From Variovorax sp. OAS795 (GTDB lineage: Bacteria; Pseudomonadota; Gammaproteobacteria; Burkholderiales; Burkholderiaceae_C): a DNA stretch of 64,000 nucleotides. The notes below the pieces were generated by a model. That model was not told where the DNA came from and made no database searches. It saw only the letters and a program-made list of their open reading frames with translations. This document shows, piece by piece, positions 26,090-34,423 of the stretch; the first letter of the stretch is position 1; the number at the start of each line of letters is the position of its first letter. The translations under genes and the position numbers were made by a program. The DNA is taken from positions 2,294,001 through 2,358,000 of the forward strand of contig NZ_JBEPOH010000001.1 in assembly GCF_040546685.1 (NCBI RefSeq), given 5' to 3'.

Positions 26090-26923
26090 TCAGCCGCGCG
26101 GCGCGAGGACGAACTCGGCCAGCAGTTGGACCTGTGTCTGAACCATGTGGATGCCGCGGTGCACGCGCAGCCCCAGGTCCGAAGCACGCTGGAGCAGCGC
26201 GGTGGTGTCGGGCTGCATCACGACCTCTGCAACCACGGTCGTCGCGCCGAGCGTGGCCGGGTCGAAGGGCAAGGCGTCGCCCGCATGCAGGCCCAGCGCG
26301 GTGCCGTTGATCGCGAGGTCGAGCGCCGAGGGGTCGGCGAGCGTGGAGTGCACCGCGACGTTCGGATAGAGCGCTGCCAGCTCGCGTGCGAGCGCCTCGG
26401 CCTTCGCGGGGGTCCGGTTGACCAAATGCAGATGGGCCAGGCCCTGGCTGCACAGCTCGTGCGCGATCGCGGTGCCCGCGCCGCCGGCGCCGAACAGGGC
26501 CGCACGCCGCCCGCGCACGTCGATGCCCTGCGAGACGAGACCCGCGACGAAACCGACGCCGTCGTACATGCGACCGACGAAGCGGCCGTCGGCGCCGCGG
26601 CGTGCGACGTTGCACACGCCCATGTGGCGCGCCGCGCCCTCGAGCGAATCGACCACCGAGGCGACCGGCGCCTTGTGCGGAATGGTGACCACCACGCCCG
26701 CGAGGTTCTCGATGTTACGCAGGCTCCGCCAGGTCGACTGCAGGTGCGCGGGCGGCACCTTGAGCGCGAACATCACCGCGTTCAGCCCATGGGCCACGCA
26801 GTAGCTGTTGAAAAGCGCCGGCGTGCGCACATGCTCCGAGGGATAAGCCAGCAGCGGCACCAGCCGCGTGTGGCCGTCGATGGACGGATGGGCGGCGGAG
26901 GGAGGGAGGTCTGGGGCGTGCAT
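26090..26923 (-). CDS. Shikimate/quinate dehydrogenase-family protein
   Basis: A 277-aa AroE-like enzyme. The N-terminal substrate domain has VVTIPHKAPVASVVDSLEG, with the catalytic Lys in PHK, and YDGVGFVAGL with the partner Asp. The NAD(P) domain starts GRRAALFGAGGAGTAIAHEL. The substrate-binding Ser-x-Ser of shikimate enzymes, near the N-terminus, is not obvious (the region reads LLAYPSEHVRTP), so the substrate may not be shikimate. The start at 26923 is preferred because a longer start at 26968 would place the regulon box inside the gene. It is the first gene of the transporter operon. Confidence 0.85.
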   Translation of the reverse strand: MHAPDLPPSAAHPSIDGHTRLVPLLAYPSEHVRTPALFNSYCVAHGLNAVMFALKVPPAHLQSTWRSLRNIENLAGVVVTIPHKAPVASVVDSLEGAARHMGVCNVARRGADGRFVGRMYDGVGFVAGLVSQGIDVRGRRAALFGAGGAGTAIAHELCSQGLAHLHLVNRTPAKAEALARELAALYPNVAVHSTLADPSALDLAINGTALGLHAGDALPFDPATLGATTVVAEVVMQPDTTALLQRASDLGLRVHRGIHMVQTQVQLLAEFVLAPRG

Positions 26924-26944
26924 GGCGTGCCTTTCTAATGTTGA

Positions 26945-26959
26945 GATGTATGATATATC
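26945..26959. promoter_or_regulatory. GntR-regulon box 4 (divergent promoter)
   Basis: GATGTATGATATATC, in the 96-base region between the divergent shikimate-dehydrogenase/transporter operon and the GldA-like gene. One site could control both directions. Confidence 0.65.
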
Positions 26960-27019
26960 CTGCGTCATGTGTCATATCTGGGGTTTACCCAGGCCATCAT
27001 TAATTAAGGAGACAACTCG

Positions 27020-28153
27020 ATGACCACATCCCCCGCCACCGCATCCGTCGGTGCTCCGCGTCTGCGCGTTTTCGGTGCGCCGCTGCGCTACATCCAGGGG
27101 CCGGGTGCGCTCGATTCGGTGGGTGCCCAAGCCGCGCTGACGGGCCGGGTCGCCCTGCTGGTGGCGGACCGCGTGGTGCTGCAACTGGTGGAGGACAAGG
27201 TGCGCGCCTCCTGCGAGGCTGCCGGCGTGCGGCTGGAGGTCGCGCTGTTCTCGGGCGAGGTGACGCCGCCCGAAATCGATCGCCTCTGCGCCCAGGTCCG
27301 GGCGCTCGCGCCTACCGCCGTCATCGCCGCGGGCGGCGGCAAGGGCATCGACATCGGCAAGGCCGTGGCCCATGCGCTGGGCGCCGAAGTCGTCAGCGTG
27401 CCGACGGTGGCCTCCAACGATGCGCCGACCAGCAAGATCTACGTGGTCTACGACGACTCGCACCGCCTGCTCGCGGTCGAGCACATGGACCGCAACCCCA
27501 GTGCGGTGATCGTCGACACCGAACTGATCGCGCGTGCGCCGGCGCGCCTGTTACTGGCGGGCATCGGCGACGCGATCTCGAAGACCTTCGAGGTCGAGCA
27601 ATGCCAGCGCGCAGGCGGCGCCAACATCTACGGCGGCGCGGGCACATTGGCTGCGAGCGCGCTGGCGGCGCTGTGCTACGACATGTTGCGCGCGAACGCA
27701 CCCGCCGCGCTGCGGGCGGTCGAGCGCCAGCAGCCGGATGCCGCACTGGAGAACTGCGTGGAGGCGGCGGTACTGCTGTCGGGCATGTGCTTCGAGAACG
27801 GTGGCCTGTCGATCGCCCATGCCATGACGCGCGGCCTGACTGCGGTGCGGGGTGCGCGAGATGCGCTGCACGGGCTGCAAGTGGCTTACGGCCTGCTGGT
27901 CCAACTGGTGCTGGAGGAGCGCGATCTGGCCTTCGTGCAGGAACTGGTCGGCTTCTACCGCAGCATCGGTCTGCCGACCGCGCTCGCGGACCTCGGCGTG
28001 ACCGCGCCGACCGAGGCCGAGATCCAGCAGATCGCCGAACTCACCATGACCGCACCGCACGTGCGCAATTTCCAGCGCCCACTGGATGCGGCGCAGATCG
28101 CCGCCGCGATCCATGGCATCGAGGCAGAGCAGGCGATCGCGGCCGCGGGCTGA
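27020..28153 (+). CDS. Iron-containing/glycerol dehydrogenase-family alcohol dehydrogenase (GldA-like)
   Basis: A 377-aa group III metal-dependent dehydrogenase. The NAD site has AAGGGKGIDIGKAVAHALG at about 99-117. Metal ligands are placed as in GldA: Asp in AGIGDAISKTFE, His in SIAHAMTRGL and His in ALHGLQVAYG. It would oxidise a polyol or hydroxyketone, or reduce the corresponding carbonyl. A strong AAGGAG site precedes the ATG. It is divergent from the transporter operon and shares a regulon box with it. Confidence 0.88.
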   Translation: MTTSPATASVGAPRLRVFGAPLRYIQGPGALDSVGAQAALTGRVALLVADRVVLQLVEDKVRASCEAAGVRLEVALFSGEVTPPEIDRLCAQVRALAPTAVIAAGGGKGIDIGKAVAHALGAEVVSVPTVASNDAPTSKIYVVYDDSHRLLAVEHMDRNPSAVIVDTELIARAPARLLLAGIGDAISKTFEVEQCQRAGGANIYGGAGTLAASALAALCYDMLRANAPAALRAVERQQPDAALENCVEAAVLLSGMCFENGGLSIAHAMTRGLTAVRGARDALHGLQVAYGLLVQLVLEERDLAFVQELVGFYRSIGLPTALADLGVTAPTEAEIQQIAELTMTAPHVRNFQRPLDAAQIAAAIHGIEAEQAIAAAG

Positions 28154-28195
28154 AGCGAACGCAGGGAGGCGGTGGCTCCTCGTCCGCAGCCCTGG

Positions 28196-28669
28196 TTAGT
28201 GCTTCGGCGTGACGGCCGGCGGCGAGACCGCCGCGATGCGCTGCCGCACCGCGTCGGGCCAGGGCACCGGGCGGTGCGTGTGGTCGTCGCAGATCACCGT
28301 TGTCACGCGGGCCTCGAACAGCGCCTGCGCTTGCGCCGGGTCCTCGAGCCTGCAGAGCACCTCGGCACTGGTGCGGCCCAGTCGCAGCACCCGCATGCGC
28401 ATGTGCAGTTCGGCGTCGCGCGGCGCCGGGCGCAGGTAGTGCACGTCGAGGCGCAGGATGACCTGCGAGCAGGCGCCGCTGCCCGGCGCGGGCAGCCCGA
28501 CGGCCACCGCATGCTCGTTGCGCGCGTCCTCGCACCAGCGCAGGTAGGCCAGGTGATGGACGTGGCCCAGCGCATCGAGGTCGCTCCAGCGCACCTGCAC
28601 GCGCAGGCTCCAGTCCCAGGGGGGTGGAGCCTCCGCCGAAGCTTCTTCAGGCGACGCCAATGCAGACAT
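28196..28669 (-). CDS. Hotdog-fold acyl-CoA thioesterase (4HBT/YbgC type)
   Basis: A 157-aa single-hotdog protein. The motif VRWSDLDALGHVHHLAYLRW at about 26-45 carries the catalytic Asp region of the 4-hydroxybenzoyl-CoA thioesterase family, and LRLDVHYLRPAPRDAELHM is the next family block. It hydrolyses an acyl-CoA to the free acid. It overlaps the 3' end of the upstream aldehyde dehydrogenase gene by 23 bases, so the two are co-transcribed and probably coupled. Confidence 0.85.
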   Translation of the reverse strand: MSALASPEEASAEAPPPWDWSLRVQVRWSDLDALGHVHHLAYLRWCEDARNEHAVAVGLPAPGSGACSQVILRLDVHYLRPAPRDAELHMRMRVLRLGRTSAEVLCRLEDPAQAQALFEARVTTVICDDHTHRPVPWPDAVRQRIAAVSPPAVTPKH

Positions 28670-30089
28670 ACTTGAGTTCCATGTAGTCGTCGATGCCGTG
28701 GCGCGACCCTTCGCGGCCCAGGCCCGATTGCTTGATGCCGCCGAAGGGTGCCTCGGCGGTCGAGATCAGGCCGGTGTTCACGCCGACCATGCCGAACTCC
28801 AGCCGCTCGGCGATGCGCCAGCTCCGGCGCAGGCTGCGCGTGTAGATGTACGAGGCCAGCCCGAACTCGGTGTCGTTCGCAATCCGGACCGCCTCGTCCT
28901 CGTCGGCGAAGCGGATCAGCGGCGCGAGCGGGCCGAACGTCTCCTCGCGGGCCACGAGCATCGAGGACGTGACGCCAGTCATCACGGCCGGCTCGAAGAA
29001 GTTGCCCTCCAGCCGCCGCCCGCCGACCGCCAGCTTCGCGCCGCCGGCGAGCGCATCGGCGATGTGCTCCTCGACCTTCTGCACCGCCTTGGCATCGATC
29101 AGCGGCCCGATCTGCACGCCGGCCGCGACGCCGTTGCCGACCCGCAGCGCCGCGACCCGCGCCACCAGCTTGGAGGCGAAAGCGTCGTACACCGCATCGT
29201 GCACGAGGATGCGGTTCGCGCACACGCAGGTCTGGCCGTTGTTGCGGAATTTGGCGACCATCGCGCCTTCGACGGCCGCGTCCAGGTCGGCGTCGTCGAA
29301 GACGATGAAGGGCGCATTGCCGCCGAGCTCGAGCGACAGCTTCTTGATGGTGGGTGCGCTCTGCTTCATCAGCTGGCGGCCGACTTCGGTCGAGCCTGTG
29401 AAGCTGATCTTGCGGACTTGCGGATTGCCCGTGAGTTCGCCCGCGATCTCGCTGGCGCTGCCGGTCACGATGTTGATGACGCCCGGCGGAATGCCCGCCT
29501 GTTCGGCCAGCACGGCCATGGCGAGCGCGGAGAAGGGTGTCTGCGAGGCGGGCTTGACCACCATGGTGCATCCCGCGGCCAGTGCCGGGCCCAGCTTGCG
29601 TGCCAGCATGGCGTTGGGAAAGTTCCAGGGCGTGATCGCTGCGCAGACGCCAATGGGCTGGCGCAGCGCGACCAAGCGGGTGTCGGCGCTGGCCGAGGGA
29701 ATCACCTCGCCGTAGGTGCGGCGCGCTTCCTCGGCGAACCACTCGATGAAGCTCGCGCCGTAGGCGACTTCGCCGCGAGCCTCGGCCAGCGGCTTGCCCT
29801 GCTCCGTGGTCAGGATCAGCGCCAAGTCGTCCTGCGCGGCCATCATGCGCTCGAACCAGTTGCGCAGCAGCTCCGAGCGCCGCTTGGCGGTCAACGCGGC
29901 CCAGGCTGGCAGCGCGGCTTCGGCGGCCTCGATGGCCTGCCGCGTGGCGGCGCCGGACATGCGCGGCACGTGGCCGATGGTCTCCCCCGTGGCGGGATTG
30001 CGGACCGTGATGGTCTCGGGGGCGTCGAGCCAGATGCCGCCGATCAGTGCTTGCTGGCGGAACAGCGTGGGGTCCTTGAGGCCTTGCAT
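28647..30089 (-). CDS. NAD(P)-dependent aldehyde dehydrogenase, succinate-semialdehyde type (GabD-like)
   Basis: A 480-aa ALDH. Catalytic Cys is in NNGQTCVCANRI near 286, the general-base Glu in LELGGNAPFIVFDDAD near 252, and the cofactor site ITPWNFPNAMLARKLGPALA near 145-164. The C-terminus GIKQSGLGREGSRHGIDDYME is typical of succinate- or glutarate-semialdehyde dehydrogenases. It oxidises an aldehyde to a carboxylic acid. The start has AAGGAG upstream, and a regulon box lies 29 bases before the gene. It forms an operon with the thioesterase. Confidence 0.93.
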   Translation of the reverse strand: MQGLKDPTLFRQQALIGGIWLDAPETITVRNPATGETIGHVPRMSGAATRQAIEAAEAALPAWAALTAKRRSELLRNWFERMMAAQDDLALILTTEQGKPLAEARGEVAYGASFIEWFAEEARRTYGEVIPSASADTRLVALRQPIGVCAAITPWNFPNAMLARKLGPALAAGCTMVVKPASQTPFSALAMAVLAEQAGIPPGVINIVTGSASEIAGELTGNPQVRKISFTGSTEVGRQLMKQSAPTIKKLSLELGGNAPFIVFDDADLDAAVEGAMVAKFRNNGQTCVCANRILVHDAVYDAFASKLVARVAALRVGNGVAAGVQIGPLIDAKAVQKVEEHIADALAGGAKLAVGGRRLEGNFFEPAVMTGVTSSMLVAREETFGPLAPLIRFADEDEAVRIANDTEFGLASYIYTRSLRRSWRIAERLEFGMVGVNTGLISTAEAPFGGIKQSGLGREGSRHGIDDYMELKYVCIGVA

Positions 30090-30117
30090 GATGGAAATTT
30101 CTCCTTGATTGAACGAT

Positions 30118-30132
30118 GATGCATCATATATC
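30118..30132. promoter_or_regulatory. GntR-regulon box 5 (before the aldehyde dehydrogenase operon)
   Basis: GATGCATCATATATC, 29 bases upstream of the ALDH start (read on the minus strand as GATATATGATGCATC). The 266-base gap around it (30090-30355) holds no gene I can support. Confidence 0.65.
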
Positions 30133-30355
30133 CTTAACAGAAGAAGCCATGCAATGAAGCTGTTCTCAATCTCCCGCGCCGCACTTCGTGCGCTGCCACG
30201 TGACCGTGATCGGAGCTCGGACTGGCGTCGAGGGATCGACCCGCTGCCGGCGGCCGCGAACCCCGTCCGGCCCGACTTCGTGGTGGCTGCACAGAACCCG
30301 AGCGGCCGCGTGCCAACCTTGGCTGACCGACGACGGCATGCTCAACGACTCGTCT

Positions 30356-31570
30356 TCAGCGGGTCGATGCCTTGCGGGCGCCGAGCGGAAGCCGCCACAG
30401 GTCGTAGCGCTCCGCGCCGCTCTTCACGGCGCCGGCGAAATGGACGTTCAACGCGCTGGAGGTGAAGACCAGGTCGCCGCCCGGCAGGAGGGCAGGCGTG
30501 TCCGGCCAGTGCACGCCGTCGTCCGAAGCGATCAGCGACATCGTGTTCGTGCGCGGGTCGTACTTCACGATGCCGTTGCGCGTGACGTCGGTGATGTAGA
30601 GCGCCCCCTTCGCGTCGGTGACGATGCCGTCGGTGTTGCCGCCCACCGGGCCCAGGTCGCGGACGGCCGCTGTGACCTGCGCCTCGCTCGCATCGGCCTG
30701 GCGCAGGATCGCGGTCGGGATCGCATGGGCGCGGGTGCCCGTGGTCACGGTCCAGTACAGCGTGCGGCCATCGGGTGACAGCGCGATGCCGTTGATGCCT
30801 ATCAGCAGCGGGTTGCTGGCCCAGACTTCGGCGCCGTGCGAGACGACCTTCGCCCCGCGCTCGATCTGCAGCGCTGGATGCCGGTCCAACACGCGCCGGG
30901 CCTGGCCCGAGACGAAGTCCAGCACGATCACGCCGACCATGTTGTTCGGCGCGCTGCGCATGCCGCTGTCGGAGATGTAGGCCACGCGGCGGCGCTCGTC
31001 AACCGCGATGTCATTGAGGAAGCTGCCCTTGCGGTCGGCCACGCCGTCGAGTGGAATGCGCTTGACCGTGCGGCCGGTCTTAAGGTCGAGCACCAGCACC
31101 TTCTGGGCGCCGACCGGGGCCTCCGATTCACCGGCGATGAAGCCCATGTCGAGCGCCCAGAGCCAGCCGTTGCGACGGTCGACGTGGAAGCCGAGCACGT
31201 TGCGCAGCGTCTGTTCCGATGCCGCGATCGTGGCGTTGCCCGCCGGCGAAGGGAAGGCGGTGAGCCGCGCCGGGCCGTTGCGCGCGCTCAGGTCCAGTCG
31301 GCTGAGGGTCGCCGGCGCGGCGGCTGAAATCAAGCGCGGCGTGCTCACATAGGCTTGGCCCTGGGCGTCGAAGTGGATGCCGGCGATCGGCGCGCCGACC
31401 GAGCCTGCGAAGGGTGCCGGATCGGCGCCGCCCTCCGAGGCGGCCCAACTGACGCCGGCATAGCTGCGCCAGCGTTCGAGCGGCAGGCCTTCGGCCGCGT
31501 GGGCGGCGTGCGTGCCGGTGACGAGGGCCGCCAGTGCGAAGGCGGCGATGCGGAAGGAGCGATTGAACAT
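30356..31570 (-). CDS. Secreted major-royal-jelly/yellow-family (MRJP) beta-propeller protein
   Basis: A 404-aa exported protein with a signal peptide (residues 1 to about 25, ending HAAHAAEG). The propeller body has the MRJP-type blocks GFHVDRRNGWLWALDMG, GSFLNDIAVDERRRVAYISD and LSPDGRTLYWTVTTG. Bacterial members are uncharacterised but related in fold to SMP-30/gluconolactonases, which open lactones. It is the last of five same-strand genes that run from 34301 down to here, divergent from a LysR regulator. A gluconolactonase-like role is possible but not shown. Confidence 0.82.
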   Translation of the reverse strand: MFNRSFRIAAFALAALVTGTHAAHAAEGLPLERWRSYAGVSWAASEGGADPAPFAGSVGAPIAGIHFDAQGQAYVSTPRLISAAAPATLSRLDLSARNGPARLTAFPSPAGNATIAASEQTLRNVLGFHVDRRNGWLWALDMGFIAGESEAPVGAQKVLVLDLKTGRTVKRIPLDGVADRKGSFLNDIAVDERRRVAYISDSGMRSAPNNMVGVIVLDFVSGQARRVLDRHPALQIERGAKVVSHGAEVWASNPLLIGINGIALSPDGRTLYWTVTTGTRAHAIPTAILRQADASEAQVTAAVRDLGPVGGNTDGIVTDAKGALYITDVTRNGIVKYDPRTNTMSLIASDDGVHWPDTPALLPGGDLVFTSSALNVHFAGAVKSGAERYDLWRLPLGARKASTR

Positions 31571-31616
31571 GGTGGTGCTCTGTATGGAAGGAAAAGGAAG
31601 GGAGAGGGCGGCGCCC

Positions 31617-31907
31617 TCATGCGACCTGCTTTAGGTGCAGCAGCTCGAAGGCGCCGATCAGCGGGCCGGCGGTGGCACGGAAGTCGTCCATGTGCGGGCC
31701 GCGCATGTGGAGTTCCCAGGACGCGCGGTCGCGCCAGCGTTCGAAGAACACGACGCGGCCGGGCTGCGCCAGCGACTCGTGCAGCTCGTAGCTGATGCAG
31801 CCCGCCTGCGCGCGTGCCAGCGGCGCGAGCGCAGCCTGCGCCCTCACGAGCGTGGCTTCATGGCCCGGCTTGGCCTGGACGAGGGCGACGATGACGAGAT
31901 CGGACAT
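31617..31907 (-). CDS. Antibiotic biosynthesis monooxygenase-domain protein (YgiN-like)
   Basis: A 96-aa dimeric alpha+beta barrel (ABM) protein. LVIVALVQAKPGHEATLVRA, CISYELHESLAQPGRVVFFE and RDRASWELHMRGPHM fit putative quinol monooxygenases such as YgiN. These act on quinols or handle reactive small molecules. It lies 14 bases after the SDR gene in the same operon, next to two DJ-1-type proteins, which suggests detoxification of quinones or carbonyls. Confidence 0.85.
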   Translation of the reverse strand: MSDLVIVALVQAKPGHEATLVRAQAALAPLARAQAGCISYELHESLAQPGRVVFFERWRDRASWELHMRGPHMDDFRATAGPLIGAFELLHLKQVA

Positions 31908-31921
31908 GCGGTGCGCCCGGC

Positions 31922-32716
31922 TCAGAGGATCGAGCGGAAGGTGCCGCCCTCGACGCGCACGGCCGCGCCGTTGGAGGCCGCGCCCTTCGGGCTGGCCAGC
32001 AGCGCCACCATGGCCGCGACCTCGTCGGCTTCGATCATCCGGGCGATCAGCGAGCTGGGGCGGTAGGTCTTGAAGAAGTGGGCTTCGATCTCCGCGTCGC
32101 TCATGCCGGCACGCGGCGCGGTCTGGCGCAGGTAGTCCACGATGCCTTCGGAGCGGGTGGCGGCCGGCAGCACGCTGTTGACCGTCACGCCCGTGCCCTG
32201 GGTCAGTTCGGCCAGCCCGCGCGAGACCGCGAGCTGGGCCGACTTGCTCACGCCGTAGTGCACCATGTCCGGCGGCGTGAACGCACCGACCTCGCTCGAG
32301 ATGAAGATCACCCGGCCCCAGTTCTTCCGCAGCATGCGCGGGAAGTAGTGGCGCGACAGCCGCACGCCCGACATCACGTTGACGTCGAGCATGCGCAGCC
32401 AGTCGTCGTCGCTAATCTCGGCGAAGGGCTTGGCTTCGTAGTAGCCCAGGTTGTTGACGAGGATGTCGGTGTCGGGCTGCGCCGCGATCAGTGCGGCGGC
32501 GCCGTCGGCGGTGCTCTGGTCGGACACGATGGCCGACAGCCTGGCGCCCGGTGCCGCCGCGGCGATCTCCGCCACGGCGGCCTCGAGCTTGTCGCGGCTG
32601 CGTCCGGTGATCGTGACTGCCACGCCTTCGGCGGCCAGGGTGCGGGCGATGGCCAGGCCGATGCCGGCCGTGGCGCCGGTGACGATGGCCGTCTTATCTT
32701 GGAGTTGTAAATCCAT
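31922..32716 (-). CDS. Short-chain dehydrogenase/reductase (SDR)
   Basis: A 264-aa SDR with AIVTGATAGIGLAIARTLA at about 11-29, NNLGYYEAKPF near 87, and catalytic Tyr/Lys in VHYGVSKSAQLAVSRGLAEL near 155. The extra residues near 215-230 (FFKTYRPSSLIARMIEADEV) are typical of the group annotated as 3-oxoacyl reductase-like. The start MDLQLQDK at 32716 was chosen because longer starts overlap the upstream DJ-1 gene. No strong ribosome site is visible. The substrate is unknown. Confidence 0.87.
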   Translation of the reverse strand: MDLQLQDKTAIVTGATAGIGLAIARTLAAEGVAVTITGRSRDKLEAAVAEIAAAAPGARLSAIVSDQSTADGAAALIAAQPDTDILVNNLGYYEAKPFAEISDDDWLRMLDVNVMSGVRLSRHYFPRMLRKNWGRVIFISSEVGAFTPPDMVHYGVSKSAQLAVSRGLAELTQGTGVTVNSVLPAATRSEGIVDYLRQTAPRAGMSDAEIEAHFFKTYRPSSLIARMIEADEVAAMVALLASPKGAASNGAAVRVEGGTFRSIL

Positions 32717-32735
32717 GGAGGATTTCTCGAGCGGT

Positions 32736-33578
32736 TTACTGAAGTCGTTTGAGCATTTCGTGGGCGACACCGATCGCCGACGCGGGGTTCTGGCCGGTGA
32801 TCAGCTCGCGGTCCGTCGCCACGTTCGCGGTGAAGGGCATTTGGTTGCTGCTGTAGGCACCGCCGGCCTGTTGCAGCGCGGTCTGCGGGTAGAACTTCAT
32901 CGTGCCGCCCTGCAGTGCCGTCTTGGCGAGTTCCTCTTCCTGGTTGCTGATGACGGTCATGCGGTAGCCGGCGTAGATCCAGTCCGGGCGTTGCGCGACC
33001 GTGCCGCCCGCCGCAAGCCGGTTCGTGAAGCCCTGTGCATCGGGCAGTGTCGAGAGCAGCGCGATCGGTCCGTGGCACACGAGGGCCGTGGTCTTGTTGC
33101 GCGCGTGAAAGTCCGCGAGCAACCGGCCCAGCGCGGGGCTGGTCAGCAGGTCCTGCATGGGCGCATGGCCACCCGGCACATAGACGGCGTCGAAGCGGGC
33201 GTAGCCGATCTGCGCCACGCGCGACAGGCTGATCACCGGCGAGTCCGTGCGCGAGGTGAGCTTCAGCTTCTCGAGCAGCGCCTTGTGCAGCGTGAGGGCG
33301 GCTTCGTCACCGTCGAAGTACATCTTGTCGACCGACGATGCGTCCACGGTTGGCGCGTTGCCCTGCGGTGTGGCGAAGGTCAGCTGGTGGCCGGCGTCGA
33401 GCAGCAGCTTCACTGGCTGCATCAGCTCGTTCAGATAGAAGCCGGTGGCGAAGACCTTGCCGTCCTTCAGATCGAGATGGTCGGCATCCGACAGCACGAC
33501 CAGCACGTTGGCGGCCTGCGCGCCAAGCGCGGCCAGGCCGAGGGTCGCGACGGCGGCGAGTTTGTGGAGAGCGTTCAT
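32736..33578 (-). CDS. Exported DJ-1/PfpI-family protein
   Basis: A 280-aa class I glutamine amidotransferase-like protein. A signal peptide (MNALHKLAAVATLGLAALGA, residues 1-22) suggests export. The DJ-1/PfpI core has the nucleophile-elbow Cys in TTALVCHGPIALL near 166 and the preceding acidic residue block FDAVYVPGGHAPMQDL. DJ-1 superfamily members act as chaperones, glyoxalases (glyoxalase III) or proteases. It is adjacent to a second, cytoplasmic paralogue. Confidence 0.85.
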   Translation of the reverse strand: MNALHKLAAVATLGLAALGAQAANVLVVLSDADHLDLKDGKVFATGFYLNELMQPVKLLLDAGHQLTFATPQGNAPTVDASSVDKMYFDGDEAALTLHKALLEKLKLTSRTDSPVISLSRVAQIGYARFDAVYVPGGHAPMQDLLTSPALGRLLADFHARNKTTALVCHGPIALLSTLPDAQGFTNRLAAGGTVAQRPDWIYAGYRMTVISNQEEELAKTALQGGTMKFYPQTALQQAGGAYSSNQMPFTANVATDRELITGQNPASAIGVAHEMLKRLQ

Positions 33579-33593
33579 GGGTGTTCTTTCCTT

Positions 33594-34301
33594 TCAGTTC
33601 TGGCGCAACAGCAGCTCGCGCATCGCTGCGCCAACGCCCGCGGCCGACTGCGGGTTCTGCCCCGTGACGAGCCGCCCATCGACCACGACCTGCGCCGTCC
33701 AGTCGGGCGCCGGGTGGTGGTGCGCGCCGCGCTGCGTGAGCGTGGTGGCGAGCAGGAAGGGCACGATCTGCGCGAGCCCGACGGCGCGTTCTTCGTCGTC
33801 GGTGAAGGCGCTGAGGTTCTTGCCCGTGACCAGGTAGGCGCCGTTGCCAAGCGTCACGTTGACCAGCGCCGCGGGGCCGTGGCACACCGCGCCGACCACG
33901 CCGCCCGCTTCGTAGATCTCGCAGGTCACGCGCGGCACGTCGGGGCTCGTCGGAAAGTCCCACATTGCGCCGTGTCCGCCGGCGAAGAAGATCGCGCTGT
34001 ACTTCGACGCGTCGACATCGCCCAAGTGCTGCGTGTGGCGCAAGGCCTCGCGAAAGTTGTTGTCGTTCCAGTAGTGCGCATTGACCGCATCGCCGAGGTC
34101 CAGGCCATCGACCGGCGGCTCGCCGCCCTGGATGGACGCGAGTTGGAACGGAATGCCGGCCGCTTCGAGTTCGGCCAGCGGGTGAGTCAGTTCGCCGAGG
34201 TAGAAGCCCGTCGGCTCGCCGCCGGTAGCGCCCTTGGTGCCGTGGCTGGTGAGCACCATCAGGACGGGGCGGATCGACGGCGTGGTGGCAGTGGAAGTCA
34301 T
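33594..34301 (-). CDS. DJ-1/PfpI-family protein (Hsp31/glyoxalase III-like)
   Basis: A 235-aa cytoplasmic paralogue of the previous gene, without a signal peptide. The Cys elbow is VGAVCHGPAALVNV near 130. FYLGELTHPLAELEAAGIPF and the IFFAGGHGAMWDFP block fit Hsp31-like glyoxalases that turn methylglyoxal into lactate, or act as holding chaperones. It is the first gene of the operon divergent from the LysR regulator, 122 bases away. Confidence 0.87.
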   Translation of the reverse strand: MTSTATTPSIRPVLMVLTSHGTKGATGGEPTGFYLGELTHPLAELEAAGIPFQLASIQGGEPPVDGLDLGDAVNAHYWNDNNFREALRHTQHLGDVDASKYSAIFFAGGHGAMWDFPTSPDVPRVTCEIYEAGGVVGAVCHGPAALVNVTLGNGAYLVTGKNLSAFTDDEERAVGLAQIVPFLLATTLTQRGAHHHPAPDWTAQVVVDGRLVTGQNPQSAAGVGAAMRELLLRQN

Positions 34302-34423
34302 CTGTAGCTCCTGGAGAGAAGGGGAAGAGGCCGGGCCGCTTGGCCCTTGGGATCGAATGTATTGATTACCTCTCCGGCGATAAACTGGCCTGCAAGGAAA
34401 ACATTTGTTCTTCAGGAGACAAG

